From assembly GCA_963854835.1 (NCBI GenBank), contig OY978526.1, forward strand, positions 76,728,418 through 76,792,417: a stretch of 64,000 nt of DNA, read 5' to 3'. The translations under genes and the position numbers were made by a program. Source of the stretch: Megamerina dolium. Lineage: Eukaryota; Arthropoda; Insecta; Diptera; Megamerinidae. This document shows, one piece after another, positions 35,846 through 47,313 of this stretch (position 1 is the stretch's first letter; each line of letters opens with the position of its first letter). The notes beneath the pieces are model-generated. The model saw nothing but the letters and a program-made list of their open reading frames with translations, had not been told where the DNA came from and made no database searches.

Positions 35846-37590
35846 ATAATTTTTAGTATTAATGTTTTTTGTTTTGGTTTTTGTTATTTTTCACTAGTAC
35901 AATCTATCCCCATCTGAGATAATGAAATAAACGCACTGACTGTGAACAGAAAACTCAACACATACACTATTTTACTACTACATATCTACGATATATATAT
36001 ATATTTTCACACAACAAACTTTCGTCCAATATTTATTTTTTATTGATTTTATAATTGATATAAATACATATAATATGTGTAAATATACATGTATATATAT
36101 TTCAAAACTCTCAATTCAACTCAAATTGCTATAAAGCGAAAAATGAAAACAAACAAAAAAAAAACACACACACACATTTTATTCAACAGTTGTTGTGAAA
36201 TTACAAAATTTCTCATAATTTTTTTTTTTTTTTATTTTGTTCAATTTTCAAATAAAATCAAACAAATTACAGAATTTAATGTTTTCATTCGTTTTTCTTG
36301 GTCTTTTGCTACACTTTTGAGACTATACAGTGGATTAATAAAAAAAAAAAAAAATTTTTTTATAAATAAAAAATAAACAAAAAGTAAAAATCTCACACTT
36401 ATAATATATTGGTACAAAATAATCCCAAAGATATTGTACATATATTTTCTAATACCGCATATGTGGCAGCATATACGAATACACAGTGTATATATACATA
36501 CTTCTTTTATTATTGTTGTTTTATTTCACTTTATGTTTGACGTTTGCAAATTAAAAAAAATAAATAAATTTAACGAATATCATTTCAATAAAAATTATTA
36601 TACAATTTTTTATTTGTTTGTTGCGAGTCTTTTTCTTGTTCTCGATACAAATCTATATATACGAGTACATACGCTTAGGAGTACAAGCATATATCTATGT
36701 ATTTTTATTTTGTTGTTGTTATTATAATCTACATTTGCATATTTCAACTGTTTTATATTTTTTGTCGATTTTGTTTTTGTTTTGTTTGTTTTAAATTTAA
36801 TAATAGTAATGGTGCGATTTGTTATTTTCTTTTTTGGTTTGTTTAATTTCAATATAAATTACGCGCGCGCGAATCGTTATTATACGTTTTAGCTCTGACA
36901 AACGTTCTTGACCGATTGATAAAAACTTTTGAATGTTCATACATCTGTACTAACTAGACGATACGACGAGTCAATCAGTATATCGCTAACCAGTTTGCTT
37001 TGGTTGCTCACTTCATGATGATGATGGCGATGATGATAATTACAATGAAAACGAGAGAGCAATGGAGAATAGCAACTAAATATATTTAAGCTTTTTTTTT
37101 GTTTTGCCATTTATATTTTGTATTATATTCTACAATATCTACAAGTATATTTGTGTGCTTTTGTTTCTGTGATTTTGCTGTACCTAGAAGAGCACACATA
37201 CTAATACCTTCTAGTGTGGACACAAATACGGTGGGGCGTTATGTGACTTTAGGACTTTGCTGTGGTGGCGCTCATTCTCAATTTAATTTAATCATGTTAT
37301 ATATATTGTATTTGTTGGCGCCAAAGCTCTCTCTCACTCTCTCTCACTCTATTTTTCTGTCTCTCCCAATCGACACTCTCGTTTTGTTTATTAATATATT
37401 TATGAGAAGCAACAAAAAACGCTTTTTATATTTTATTTTGCTCAATTGCTTCGTCATTCGACTTTGTTTTCTTTTTTTTTTTTATTTATTTTCTTCTATT
37501 TAAATATATATATAATATATATGGTATATAGAGGAATGCTCATTACATTAGGAGAGTCAATTTTGTTTTCTTTTTTACATATGATCTCCT
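35846..37590. other. AT-rich non-coding stretch
   Basis: Contains GCGCGCG at about 36863-36870, a GATGATGATGG cluster near 37017-37036 and CT runs near 37328-37350. No exon or element is recognised. Confidence 0.55.
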
Positions 37591-38112
37591 TAATAGCCTA
37601 GGCAGAAGGCAGCCTTAATCCGGATTAATAGCACACTTAATCCGAATAGCATATTAACCTGACAGACGGCAATATTACGTATTAAGTAAATTGGTTATTG
37701 CTGTTTTATTACATTACAATTTCTGTCATCTGTCACTCTCGATATAAGAAAATCTACAAGAAGTACGTGAACTGAAAGCTATCAGAAACTTGTAAATTAA
37801 CATTCAGAGTATGCAATTGACAGCTGGATTTAATTGTCTACCAACGCTTTTCCTATTGAAAATTGTTATCAATTGTTGAAAGTTTTTTTGTTAGCGAACA
37901 CACCTATTATTTGGTAAGTTGCATCGTGAAAAAATTCACAATAGAAAACAGTTGTTAATTTTTAGCAGTGTTGCCATCGAAAATTGTCCTAATCCTCTTT
38001 AATTTTGAGAATTAACTCGTCCAGCTAATGCGGATTAACTGCAATTAATGCCCGAATTAATTCGAATTAACTTTTTAATCCGGATTAACGCTGCCATCTG
38101 TCTGGGCTATAA
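37591..38112 (+). mobile_element. Non-autonomous TIR element rich in TTAATCCGGATTAA palindromes, copy 1
   Basis: A 522-bp element has ends TAATAGCCTAGGCAGAAGGC and, on the other strand, TTATAGCCCAGACAGATGGC, followed on both sides by the perfect 14-bp palindrome TTAATCCGGATTAA (37615-37628 and 38075-38088). Terminal repeats are about 37 bp. The interior shares 'agtgttgccatc' and 'tcacaatagaaaa' blocks with the inverted copy at 47314-47850. No transposase is encoded. Target duplication is not clear, so the superfamily is open. Confidence 0.85.
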
Positions 38113-38329
38113 TACCTTAATGTGGTTGATTCTGTAGTTTTGTCTAAAAGTATGTATTTTTGTTTTGCCAGATATCTTTTGGACCCATTTTTGAAATAAT
38201 CTGTTCGTTGGTGAAAATAGTCGTGTTTCAGTTTCAGCATAATCGCTATACAATTGTAGCAATTATCATTCGAGCAGACAAACAGACATAATTAAATTGA
38301 CTCAAATCGCGATTCTGCTCAATAATATA

Positions 38330-39704
38330 CAGGGTTAGGCGATTGATGTGTTACCTATTCAAGCGATCATATCTTCTTTGTGTGAAATTAATGTTTATTG
38401 ATTCAAATTACAGAAATGATCAAAACTCTAGCTCGATGTGGCCACCTTTTGCCTTAACTATGGTCTACAAACGGTGGAAAAAATGAATTGCATGCTTCAC
38501 GAATGTAATCTTCCGGTATTTTGGCTCATTCCCGAACAATTGCTTTCTTCAGCGCATCCATAAATAATAAATAATAAATAAATATGTGGCACTTAAAGCC
38601 CCAAAGGGCTCATTGGCCGAGCTTCTCTTCCATTACTGTTGTGCGTCTTAAATTTGGACAGTATTAGAATGGACCTACTTATTTTAGCCGGTTCCGAACG
38701 GCAGAACACTTGTGACATCACTTTTTCTGAGCGCATCCATACTAGTATATTTTTTAGTCTTCACCTTGCTCTCCAAAATGGCCCAGATGAAATAGTCCAT
38801 CGGATTGGCATCTGGCGACTTCGTAAGCCATTGTGTGAACGAAATGAAGTATGAAACATGATTTTTTAACCATTCTTCTTGGTTCACACGAGCTTTATGA
38901 AACGGGTGCCGAGTCTTGTTGGAACGTCCATGGTCTTCGACCGAAATATTTGCATGCCCACAGCTCTAACGAAACGTCCAAAACATTTTCCCGACAATAA
39001 ATCGCATTGACTTTGACATCAGGCTCAATGAAAATGATTGGAGAGCGTCCATCGGCGGTCACAGCTGTCCATGTCATTACTTGAGGTGGAAAATTATTTC
39101 AGGTGACCATTCGTAGTATGAAATTTTCGAAAGTGCGTTCAACTTAAGTAAACACGATCATTTTGAGAGTTTATGAACTCATCAGAGAACACAATGTTTG
39201 AAAATTCGCCACGTTCGTGCAAGCGTAACAACTCCTTTGCTCTTTCGAGTCTAGCTTTTTGTTGCTTTGGTGTAAGATTGTGCGCCTTTTGGAACTTGTA
39301 AGGCTTTACCTTGAGCTCATTTTGGAATATGCGTCGGATGTGTCGCTGGAAAATTTTCAGTTCTTTGGCCATTTGATTACCACTACGACGTGGATTTCGT
39401 TCAAGTTGAGCCTTCATTTTCCGAACCATTTCAGGTGATGTTGCTGTTTTTTTTTTTTTTTTTTTCGTCCACTACTATAGCGTTTGACAATGCTGCCTGT
39501 ATCATTGTAACGATTTATGATACGATACACAAACATTTTATTCACTTTGAGGTGTTTAAGCTCACGAACAATAGCTGGTAATGCTTGTGGAAATTCCTCA
39601 ACAATATAATCAGCTGTTATTGGTATGAATTTCACGTAGTTGGCAATATCGGTTTGACAGATATACCTGTGTATAGTTGGTAACACTTCAATTGCTTAAA
39701 CCTG
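38330..39704 (-). mobile_element. maT/mariner-like DD37D-type transposon with nested SINE
   Basis: Both ends carry CAGG(G/T)TTA(G/A)GC(G/A)ATTGA(T/A)GTGTTACC (26 bp, four mismatches), with TA on the left (38328-38329). The minus strand encodes a broken transposase: an HTH region (HLKVNKMFVYRIINRYNDTG), a second HTH-like part (ERNPRRSGNQMAKELKI), FSNIVFSDEF (first Asp), WTFQQDSAP (second Asp) and DANPMDYFIWAI (third Asp). Distance from second to third Asp is 38 codons, or 37 if a doubled Glu codon is discounted, after a 1-base frameshift. An A-run near 39450 is translated as poly-Lys. A SINE interrupts the C-terminal end. Without it the element is about 1.2 kb. Confidence 0.85.
38562..38729 (-). 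mobile_element. 5'-truncated SINE nested in transposon, 11-bp target duplication
   Basis: A minus-orientation SINE lies inside the transposase gene. AGCGCATCCAT is present at 38551-38561 and again at 38730-38740, a perfect 11-bp target-site duplication. The copy begins with the 3' tail (AAATAAT-type repeats), continues through 'gcttctcttccattactgtt' and stops at 'catcactttttctga', so its 5' part and head are missing. This is the clearest evidence of retroposition by the family. Confidence 0.93.
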
Positions 39705-40434
39705 AACATACTTTTGCATATTTGTCATGTTGATGGCACGAAATCTATTTACTCTTGATTTAAAATAAGGGTTTTGAACTTAATTATGCAATATGTCAAT
39801 TTCTAAGACATATTATTATTATACATTATTATTTTTTAGTTTGACACTACCGAATGTTGTTCTACAATAGTTTGCTTTCTCTCTGTCTCTCGCAAACTTG
39901 CTCTACAGTTCTACAATGCTCCAAAAACAAAAACCAATGCCAACATACGAATCTTTCCCCTACATACATTTTCTAGATACAAGCATATGTCGAGTAGAAG
40001 TATGTAAATGTAAATTCGAATAATAATTTCCTTGTTTTTATTTTCATTTTATATTCTATATTTCTCTCTCTCTCTCTCTCGCTCTCTATCTTAGTCTCAT
40101 ACTCTGTGCACTTTAGAATATACTCAGCTGTTGTTTATTTTTGTTTGGTTTTCTCATGTTTGGGTACCATAACATTTTGTTTATATTTACCATATCATTC
40201 CATTTTAGTATAATTCGCATATACGTATGTATACACATAGATAGTAATAATTGAATAATGTAGATACTTCACAAGATGCCATTATTCACTAAAATGATAT
40301 TCAAGCGTACACAAAGTTATCGACAATTATCGAAAATTGAGATGGAATTAATTCGCAACTGTACTTTTTCTACAAAATAGCTAAGATTTAGCAGGTGTAT
40401 TTATATAATATTTATAATATAAATAGTAGTATTA

Positions 40435-40476
<42 letters not shown>

Positions 40477-41380
40477 TATAGACTACATTTAGAGGCCATT
40501 GAGACATTTATCTAAATTACTTTAAGTAAATAATTAAAATTAATCTAGTAAATTGTGTCAATATGTACTTGAATTAAAATCAATAGACATTATCATTTCT
40601 ACCTGCTACTTTTTCAAATATAAATTCCAAGTCAATTCTGCCTACCGCAACAGTGCAGCACCAGCAATCGAATTCTTGAAGCTCTGGACTTTATGGTTAT
40701 TTATGCTTGATGACCCCCATTTCAAATCATCATTACATTCACAATTACTTTTGATCCCTTTTCAAGTGTGTGCTCTTTCTCTCTCCCTCTCTCTCTCTCT
40801 CTCTGTGTGTGTCTTTCTCTTTCTGACTCACTCTCTTTATTCGTGTTGCTCTTGTTTTCGCATATTCTTTTTCTTTGTTATTGTTTTCTATTTTCATTTA
40901 TTTTATTTATTTTTTCTTTTCTTTGTATTTTATGACTGTTGAATTGCGGTTAAAGTCCAATATAAGCACACACACACACATACACGCGCGTACACACACA
41001 ACCGATACACAACCTTACTGACGAGTACAGTATTTGCAGAAATGTTTTACTATTTTGTTTTGTTATAAATATTCGTCTTTATTATTATGTGATTGTTGTT
41101 GTTATTGTTGTAGTAGTAGCTGTTGCTGTTGTTTTCTTAGAAAAATGTGCTTTTTCTGTCGCGTTGTTGTTTTTCATGTTAAGAGCTTTGGTGTTTTTTT
41201 TTTCACTGTATCGTATAAGAAAACAACAAAGGAAAACAGAATATGAAAATGTATGTCTATACTTCTTCTTCTTCTTCTTCTTATTTTTTTTTTTTCATCT
41301 CCCACACGTGTAGATACATACATACATCCATACATAGTCTAGGCACAAATACACAAAAGTACATATATGTGTATTAGGGC

Positions 41381-41411
<31 letters not shown>

Positions 41412-41530
41412 GTCTACGCTATATCATCATACGCCGCCATCGCCATTAATATCGCCTCCGCCTTAAGAAATTTCCTTTCTAACATTATCATTGTGTTTAC
41501 AGTTAGATATTATCGTTACTGTTAATTTAT
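39705..41530. other. AT-rich non-coding stretch with many pyrimidine microsatellites
   Basis: CT repeats lie at about 40063-40090, 40436-40467 and 40776-40808, CA/CG repeats near 40969-41000, CTT near 41265-41283 and AGT at 41385-41411. No exon or element is recognised. Confidence 0.6.
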
Positions 41531-41536
41531 TATGAT

Positions 41537-41739
41537 GCAGCATGCAGCAGCATGGTGGTGTCTCGTGTATGATGACTCCGCAAAACATATTGTTTTTGTT
41601 GGGGGTGGACAATTTTCTATGATACATACATACATTTAGACATTTGTCGAAATATTGTGGACAAATGTCCACCCCCCCAACAACAAGTAAAACTATTTTA
41701 TTTTAGAAATACACGAGGCAAATTGATGCTGCATGCTGC
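41537..41739. repeat. 203-bp hairpin-forming inverted repeat
   Basis: Left arm 41537-41611 and right arm 41666-41739 are imperfect inverted repeats around a loop of about 54 bases. Three blocks pair in register: GCAGCATGCAGC (41537-41548) with 41728-41739; CTCGTGTAT (41562-41570) with 41709-41717; and GTTGGGGGTGGACA (41598-41611) with the C-rich block 41666-41681. Spacers between blocks (13/10 and 27/24 bases) are similar in length but not in sequence. It does not resemble the transposons around it. Confidence 0.8.
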
Positions 41740-43040
41740 GGTACAATAAAGACACGGGCAGCAATAACAACAATAACAATGTGATATTGTAGCATATGTT
41801 AGGCATGTATGTGTACGCATTTATTTATTGTTTTTTCTTCATTATCATTCTCAACGACAAAGCTCTGTGATGGCATATTTTTATGTCTTTGTATGGATGC
41901 ACTTTCAAAATTCTTCACACATTTTTATTGTTCATTATATTCGTGTTTATGTCTTTAAAAACATATTTATTTATTTTCATTTTTTTTTTTTTTTTTTTTT
42001 GTTTCCATTTCAAGCAGACACACCCATAAATTCTTCGCAATTTTCTATTACCATATACACTCTTATGTTTATTCGTGTTTAGTTATGTATGGAAATACCC
42101 AATGGTAAATTATCGTCATGAGTGACCCCGAGATATTATTAATAGATGCAAGTAGACATAAAGAAACCGCAAATTAAAGCAGCATATTCTTAACTAATGA
42201 ATACTTAATCATAAAAAAAAACTGCAATCAAATCAAATAAATATCATTTGCTTCATAAACATCTTTTTTGCACTATTTGAGGTCAGAGTTAATCAATGAA
42301 TAATTGTTTGAAGTAAATGAGAATTATAGCGTATTATACTGTGAAGGAAAAAATTATGCTGCAAAAAAATTGTGCATTTCAATCTTTCACACTCCTTGCT
42401 CTCAACCATACTTGTTATAAGTAATCTAATCAAACAAAAGATATAAGTAATCAAATTGCTAAATTACAATTTAACAGTGCTAGAAACTACATCTCGCACT
42501 AAACCACTTGAAAAGTTCATAATCACCATTGCACTGTGTAATTGACTAAATTTAGGACTAGAATTGAAGAAAAAATCAAATCAATGACCAGAAAAAAAAT
42601 TTCCATCAGCAATGGCAACAGTTCTAAGAACCAGTGACCGCTTCTGAAATTTTTAAATGAGCGATATTCAATTTATTCGACATGGTTTGTCCAATTTAAA
42701 AGAAGGCACATATATAGGCAACGATTATAATTCCAGTACTTTTCGCAATACATAAATGATATTAGAGCTTGGGAGGAAACCTATAAATTAGAAAGTATTT
42801 CCATCTGTCATACTACATATAGACTAGTCCCAGAACCAGTTCCATTGGGTACCAAAGTATCTTAAGAGGTCAAAATATCATTGGTGATGCCCTTGTAAAA
42901 TTGTACAGTGAGGGAGTATATGTTGAATCGATTCGATGTCCTCGAGGTCGGTGATAGGGGATGAGTTACAGTGGTCCACATAAAATATATCAAAAACTAA
43001 TATTAACAATATCTGTTTGGAGAGCTTAGCGCTAAGTTTT
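41740..43040. other. AT-rich non-coding stretch
   Basis: Contains a poly-T tract at about 41979-42000. No exon, RNA gene or transposon is recognised. A slightly GC-richer part at 42780-42960 shows no credible frame. Confidence 0.55.
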
Positions 43041-43049
43041 TGCAAATAA

Positions 43050-43385
43050 AAAAAAATACGTATGTGGTATTTAAAGTCCCGAAGGGCTCTTTGGTCGAGC
43101 TTCTCTTCCATTACTGCAGTGCGTGTTAAATTTTGGACAGTATTAGAAGGGACCTACTTATTTTAGCCGGTTCCGAACGGCAGAACATCACTTTTTCTGA
43201 GCTTTGTCACAGAGTTCTTTCAGAAGCTTTTTCATGGCAAATTGTTACTGCCGGAAAAGCTGCCGATTTCTTACCGACAGGTGGATACAGTTCGAAAGTA
43301 AACTCTTTTCGATATTAAATTTGTTTTGCTTCAGCCGGGGATTGAACCCACGGCCTACAGATCAGACGGCCTGCAAGTATGAAAT
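43050..43385 (-). mobile_element. SINE copy with perfect B box
   Basis: Minus-orientation copy from the tail 'tatgtggtatttaaagtccc' to 'cctacagatcagacggcctg'. On the minus strand the head region includes GGGTTCAATCCCCGGC, a perfect B box, and the anticodon-arm region, but it stops before the A box. The body is well kept, including 'ctgccggaaaagctgccgat'. A flanking duplication was not secure. Confidence 0.82.
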
Positions 43386-43479
43386 AGATCACTATAGTAA
43401 AATGTTTCATAAAAACGATCGCAGAATCTAGAGCACCTTTTTGAATAATTCTTCCAAATGAATTCAACTGATAATGTAC

Positions 43480-45060
43480 CAATAGCTTTATAACTGCCAA
43501 AAATCGCTTCTAGAGCGTTGAAATTTATAACGGACACCCATTAATTTTTTTTGTCCTCATAGTTCTATCCCTTAAGGAAACTCCCCTACAAACTGATAAA
43601 AGAAATAAAAAAAAAGGTCCACCCCTCAAGAGGACTCCCATACTAAATTGTTGTAAAATTCAATTGATTCAAACTGTCCAGGAATAGCCCTTAGAGCATT
43701 AATTTGTCCTCCTCATTGTTTCCTCCGAACATACTTAATCAATCCAATTTCTACCTCAAAATTAACGTAAAAATACATAAACATCGACTATAGCTACCCA
43801 AGAATCGCCCCTAAAGCAGTGAAATATATGCTTGACCCCCATTAATTTTCCCTCCCCAAACCTTCCTCTGAACTGAACTTACCATATATTTCTATCCCTT
43901 AACGGAACTCTCATACAAACTAATAAAAAAAATACTCACGTTAATTATTTGGCCATAACAACCGAATATCGATGTAGTCCGAATATAACATGCTTCGCCT
44001 GCCATCTCTGTTCTTCGTTAGCCGGCGCCAATTAGAAATTCCAAGCGCCGTCAGGTTCTCCAGTACTTGGTCTCTGCACTGGAGGTTAGATCTTCCTCTG
44101 CTGCGTAGTTCTCCATCGTGCTCCGAATATAACACCATCTTTGCTGGAGCGTGTTCTTCCATTCGCTGGATTTTGATGCGCTTTACTATGTCAATATCGG
44201 CATACAGCTCGTACAGCTCATAGTTATACCTTATTCGTTACTCGCCACCAACGCAAATAGATCCAAAGATCTTGGGTAGGACTTTTCTCTCGAAAACTCC
44301 ATGCATTCGCTTATCCAAGGTGGAAATTGTCCAGGCTTCAGCGCCATATGTAAGGACAGGCATGATGAGAGACTTGTAGAGAGACTTCTCAATTGCTTAC
44401 TTATCCCAAAGTGGCACCTGTTTGCAAGAGTGATCCTTCGCGATATTTCCAGGCTGACGTCATTACTGCCATTAATGCTGGTTCCAAGATAGACAAAGTC
44501 CTTTACTAATTCAAAATCGTAGTTGTCAACAGTTACGCGCTGTCCAAGACGCCGGGACGCTTTGTTTGTTGACGCTAGATACTACTAATAAAAAAAAATA
44601 TCATATGAAAATCGACAAACATCCCAACTTTCCCGGTATAGCCCCTAGAGTGGTAAACTAGATGACCCAATCCAACTCAATTTTTCCCTCTGAATATTCT
44701 TATCCGCAATCTGCACATCTCAAGGGTTCCCCCATATAAAATTTACTAAAAAACGTCTAAAATTCTGCCAAAAGCTACCCAGAAATTGCTCTCAGAGTGT
44801 TAAAATATATGACCAGCACCCATTAATTTTTTCTCCTCAATATTTCCTCTCAAAATGCTTACCCTGTATCTCCACAGAGGCTCCCCTACAAAATTGATGA
44901 TTTTCTAAAAAAACTGAAAAAGCAGCCAAAACTTCTGTATGTTTTTTCGGGTACAATTGTCTGCAAGATTTTTCCAATAGTAACAAGCTATTATTTAACG
45001 AACTCGATGAATTCTGTATCAAAAAAGGCGTCAAAGTGTTTAGAACTGCTAGAAGATTAT
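43480..45060 (+). repeat. Third short-repeat array (roughly 120-180 bp units)
   Basis: At least five degenerate units share 'atcgcccctagagcagtgaa' (about 43503, 43684, 43804, 44637, 44786), then 'acccattaattttt', a 'tcctc..tatttcctc' box, and 'cccttaagggaactcccata' followed by A-rich sequence. Spacing varies from 120 to 181. The array is split by a LINE 3' end at 43951-44590. Related solo units lie at 24.5 and 28.7 kb. Function unknown. Confidence 0.75.
43951..44590 (-). pseudogene. LINE ORF2 C-terminal part and 3' end
   Basis: On the minus strand the order is RLGQRVTVDNYDFELVKDFV, then YLGTSINGSNDVSLEISRRI, a broken middle part, then a frame with DQVLENLTALGISNWRRLTK and the 3' end at TGGCCATAACAACCGAAT. 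It overlaps the region encoded at 51.2 kb (VTVDNYAFEVVRNFVYLGTS), so both belong to one family. The fragment is inserted in the repeat array. Several stops and frameshifts are present. Confidence 0.78.
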
Positions 45061-46004
45061 ATTGAAAAAGAAAGAAGATTTTTTTTTGTTTGACATTTTT
45101 TGCATTTTCATTGTTATACCGTCAACATACAAATATGTATGTGTGCGTATGTATTTCTGCAGTTGTAGAACATTTTACAATTTCAGATAAACAAAAAAGT
45201 AGTAACAAAAAATGTACCGGAAAGCCGGAAATATGAAAACAAAACAAAAAAGCAACAGTAAATGGCAAAACGAAAAAAAAAACATTTTACATGAACATAG
45301 TCGTTACAAGAAATAATCAATACAACAATGATGAAAATGATGATGTAAACAATGAGATTGATTGATTTCACTCGGATGCAGCGTCACAATCATCAAATAA
45401 CGCTTGTGCGGTGTATTGAAAACAACTAAAATAGAAAAGTGTGTATCATTTTTATATATAAAAAGCGCAAACACTATCGTTTTACAATCAATACAATAAC
45501 AATAATATTTTAATAAGAAAATAGAAAAGCAAAAGAAAAGAATAATATCAACAATAACACCACCACCACCACCAACGAACAACAACAACAACAACAAACA
45601 TGTTTTAAAATGCTTGTTATTGCCTTCAATAGGTACTTGATTGCGATACCTACTATTTATTGTTGTTATTGATATTATTGTGATTGTTATTGTTGTTGTT
45701 GTTGTTGTTGTTGCCACTTATATATTATGTCACTTATTCTTACAAAGTTGGAATGGAGAAGAAACAGTCACACAGCCACTCACACTCGCAAAAAAAAATT
45801 TTTTTTTTTTTTTGTCACAATAACAACAGTTTAGTGTAAACATCAGATTGTGTACCGCAATGCTCCAACTCACCACACAACACACCATTTTAATACCATA
45901 TATGTATGTGTGTATGTATGTATGTAAGTAGTCGTTTCTCTTCTAGAGTAAGTAAGTAATCGTCGATGTCAAGTGCTTTGACGTCACATCATGTGGATAA
46001 TAGC

Positions 46005-46035
<31 letters not shown>

Positions 46036-46870
46036 GCAGAGATGTTGTGTTTATTTATTATTTTCTCAATTTCTTGCTATCTTCCTGTTTTTCAGGCGTT
46101 TTTATTATTGCATGTATTTAGTTTATGTAAATGTCATGTTTTATTATGAAATTAGCTATTTTGTGATTGCATTTCATTTGCTTCTTGTTACTCGTACGCT
46201 CGTATCTCGTTATTCTTGTCTTCTTACTCTTTTTACTTCCTCCTCCAAGTGCCTGTGTTCTTTTTTCTTCGTCTTCTTCTTCTTCTTCTTGTTCTTTGCA
46301 TATAAAAAAAAAAACAGCATCATTGCAGTACATTCTCTTGAATAGTATATATTTTTTCTCGGAAATATACCATAAATAATAATAAAATAAATAACAAAAA
46401 CAACAAGCGTAATACTAACAGCAAGAACAAAAATAACAATGACAATAATAATAATAAATAAAAAAAAAAAAAATAGAATTAATATCAACAATAATAGCGG
46501 CATGTGCCTGTTTAATTATAATTTCAACCAATCACACCACTATCGTTCGTTCATCCATTAACACTCGTTGACGTCTCTCTGACTGTCACGCTATACCGAT
46601 CGCTCTCCCATTCTTATCAACGCGTTGCCAGATATGTTTGACAACAAATTGTCAAAATGTCATTTAATAATTTCATTAAAATGTTTATAGAATATTTGAG
46701 TGACCAAATAGTTAAAAATGTTTATTTGTAGATTTCCTATTTTGTTTTCGAGAAAAAGAAAACCTTCCGTTGGATCCTTTTTCTTCATACTGGCAAGACT
46801 TTAATGTTTAAGTAGGTCATTTTAATCACTTTTTTCAATATACAGTTTTGCAACATTTTTATATGGTAGT
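45061..46870. other. AT-rich non-coding stretch with TTG and CAA microsatellites
   Basis: A TGT/ATT-type repeat lies at about 45658-45714 and (CAA)n at 46003-46035. A CACCAC run is near 45560-45575. A GC-richer patch at 46530-46635 shows no frame. No gene is recognised. Confidence 0.55.
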
Positions 46871-46873
46871 TAC

Positions 46874-47110
46874 TAAAGCTGTGTGATTAATCATTTATTC
46901 GAATAATCTGATTAAACAAAATACGAATTATTTGAGCAAACATGTTTTTGATTAATCAAAAATTAAAATTATTCGAGTAACCAAAATGTTGATTAAACAA
47001 ATAAAAAACTAAAAATGTGACTTATTCAATTAATTAATATTTTGATAATTCAGAACAAAATTATTCGAATATTCGAAAAGTCAATATATTTATTTTTTTT
47101 TTTCCTATTA
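46874..47110 (+). repeat. GATTAATC-rich dispersed repeat, copy 1
   Basis: Starts with GCTGTGTGATTAATC and holds repeated GATTAATCAAAA, TTATTCGAATA and GATTAAAC motifs. A longer relative lies at 61660-62085 in the opposite orientation, ending GATTAATTGCACAGCC. The GGGCTGTG(C/T)-type end may mark an element boundary. No coding capacity is seen. Confidence 0.55.
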
Positions 47111-47313
47111 GATACAAGAAAGACAATTTTTTATTCTATTGTAATAAAATACTTTATAAAATTTATTTACAAGAAAAAAAAAAAGCTTTTTCAAAACAAC
47201 TCAATGCATGCAAATAACCAATTTTGAAACAATAATCCCTTTTTTTTGGAGGTCTTTTAATCATATTTAATTCTTTTCTTATTTTATTATAGGATTAATG
47301 CAGTGTTTGACCC

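Noticed and set aside
37099..37503. 134-codon frame with hydrophobic stretches as a membrane protein
   Set aside because: Composition follows local CT and T runs; no homology signal or conserved motif is visible.
41034..41313. Cys-rich 70-codon frame resembling a small secreted protein
   Set aside because: The Cys run comes from a TTG/TGT repeat and the frame runs into poly-Phe.
45304..45717. 137-codon Thr/Ile-rich frame
   Set aside because: It is driven by a TTG/ATT microsatellite and has no domain.
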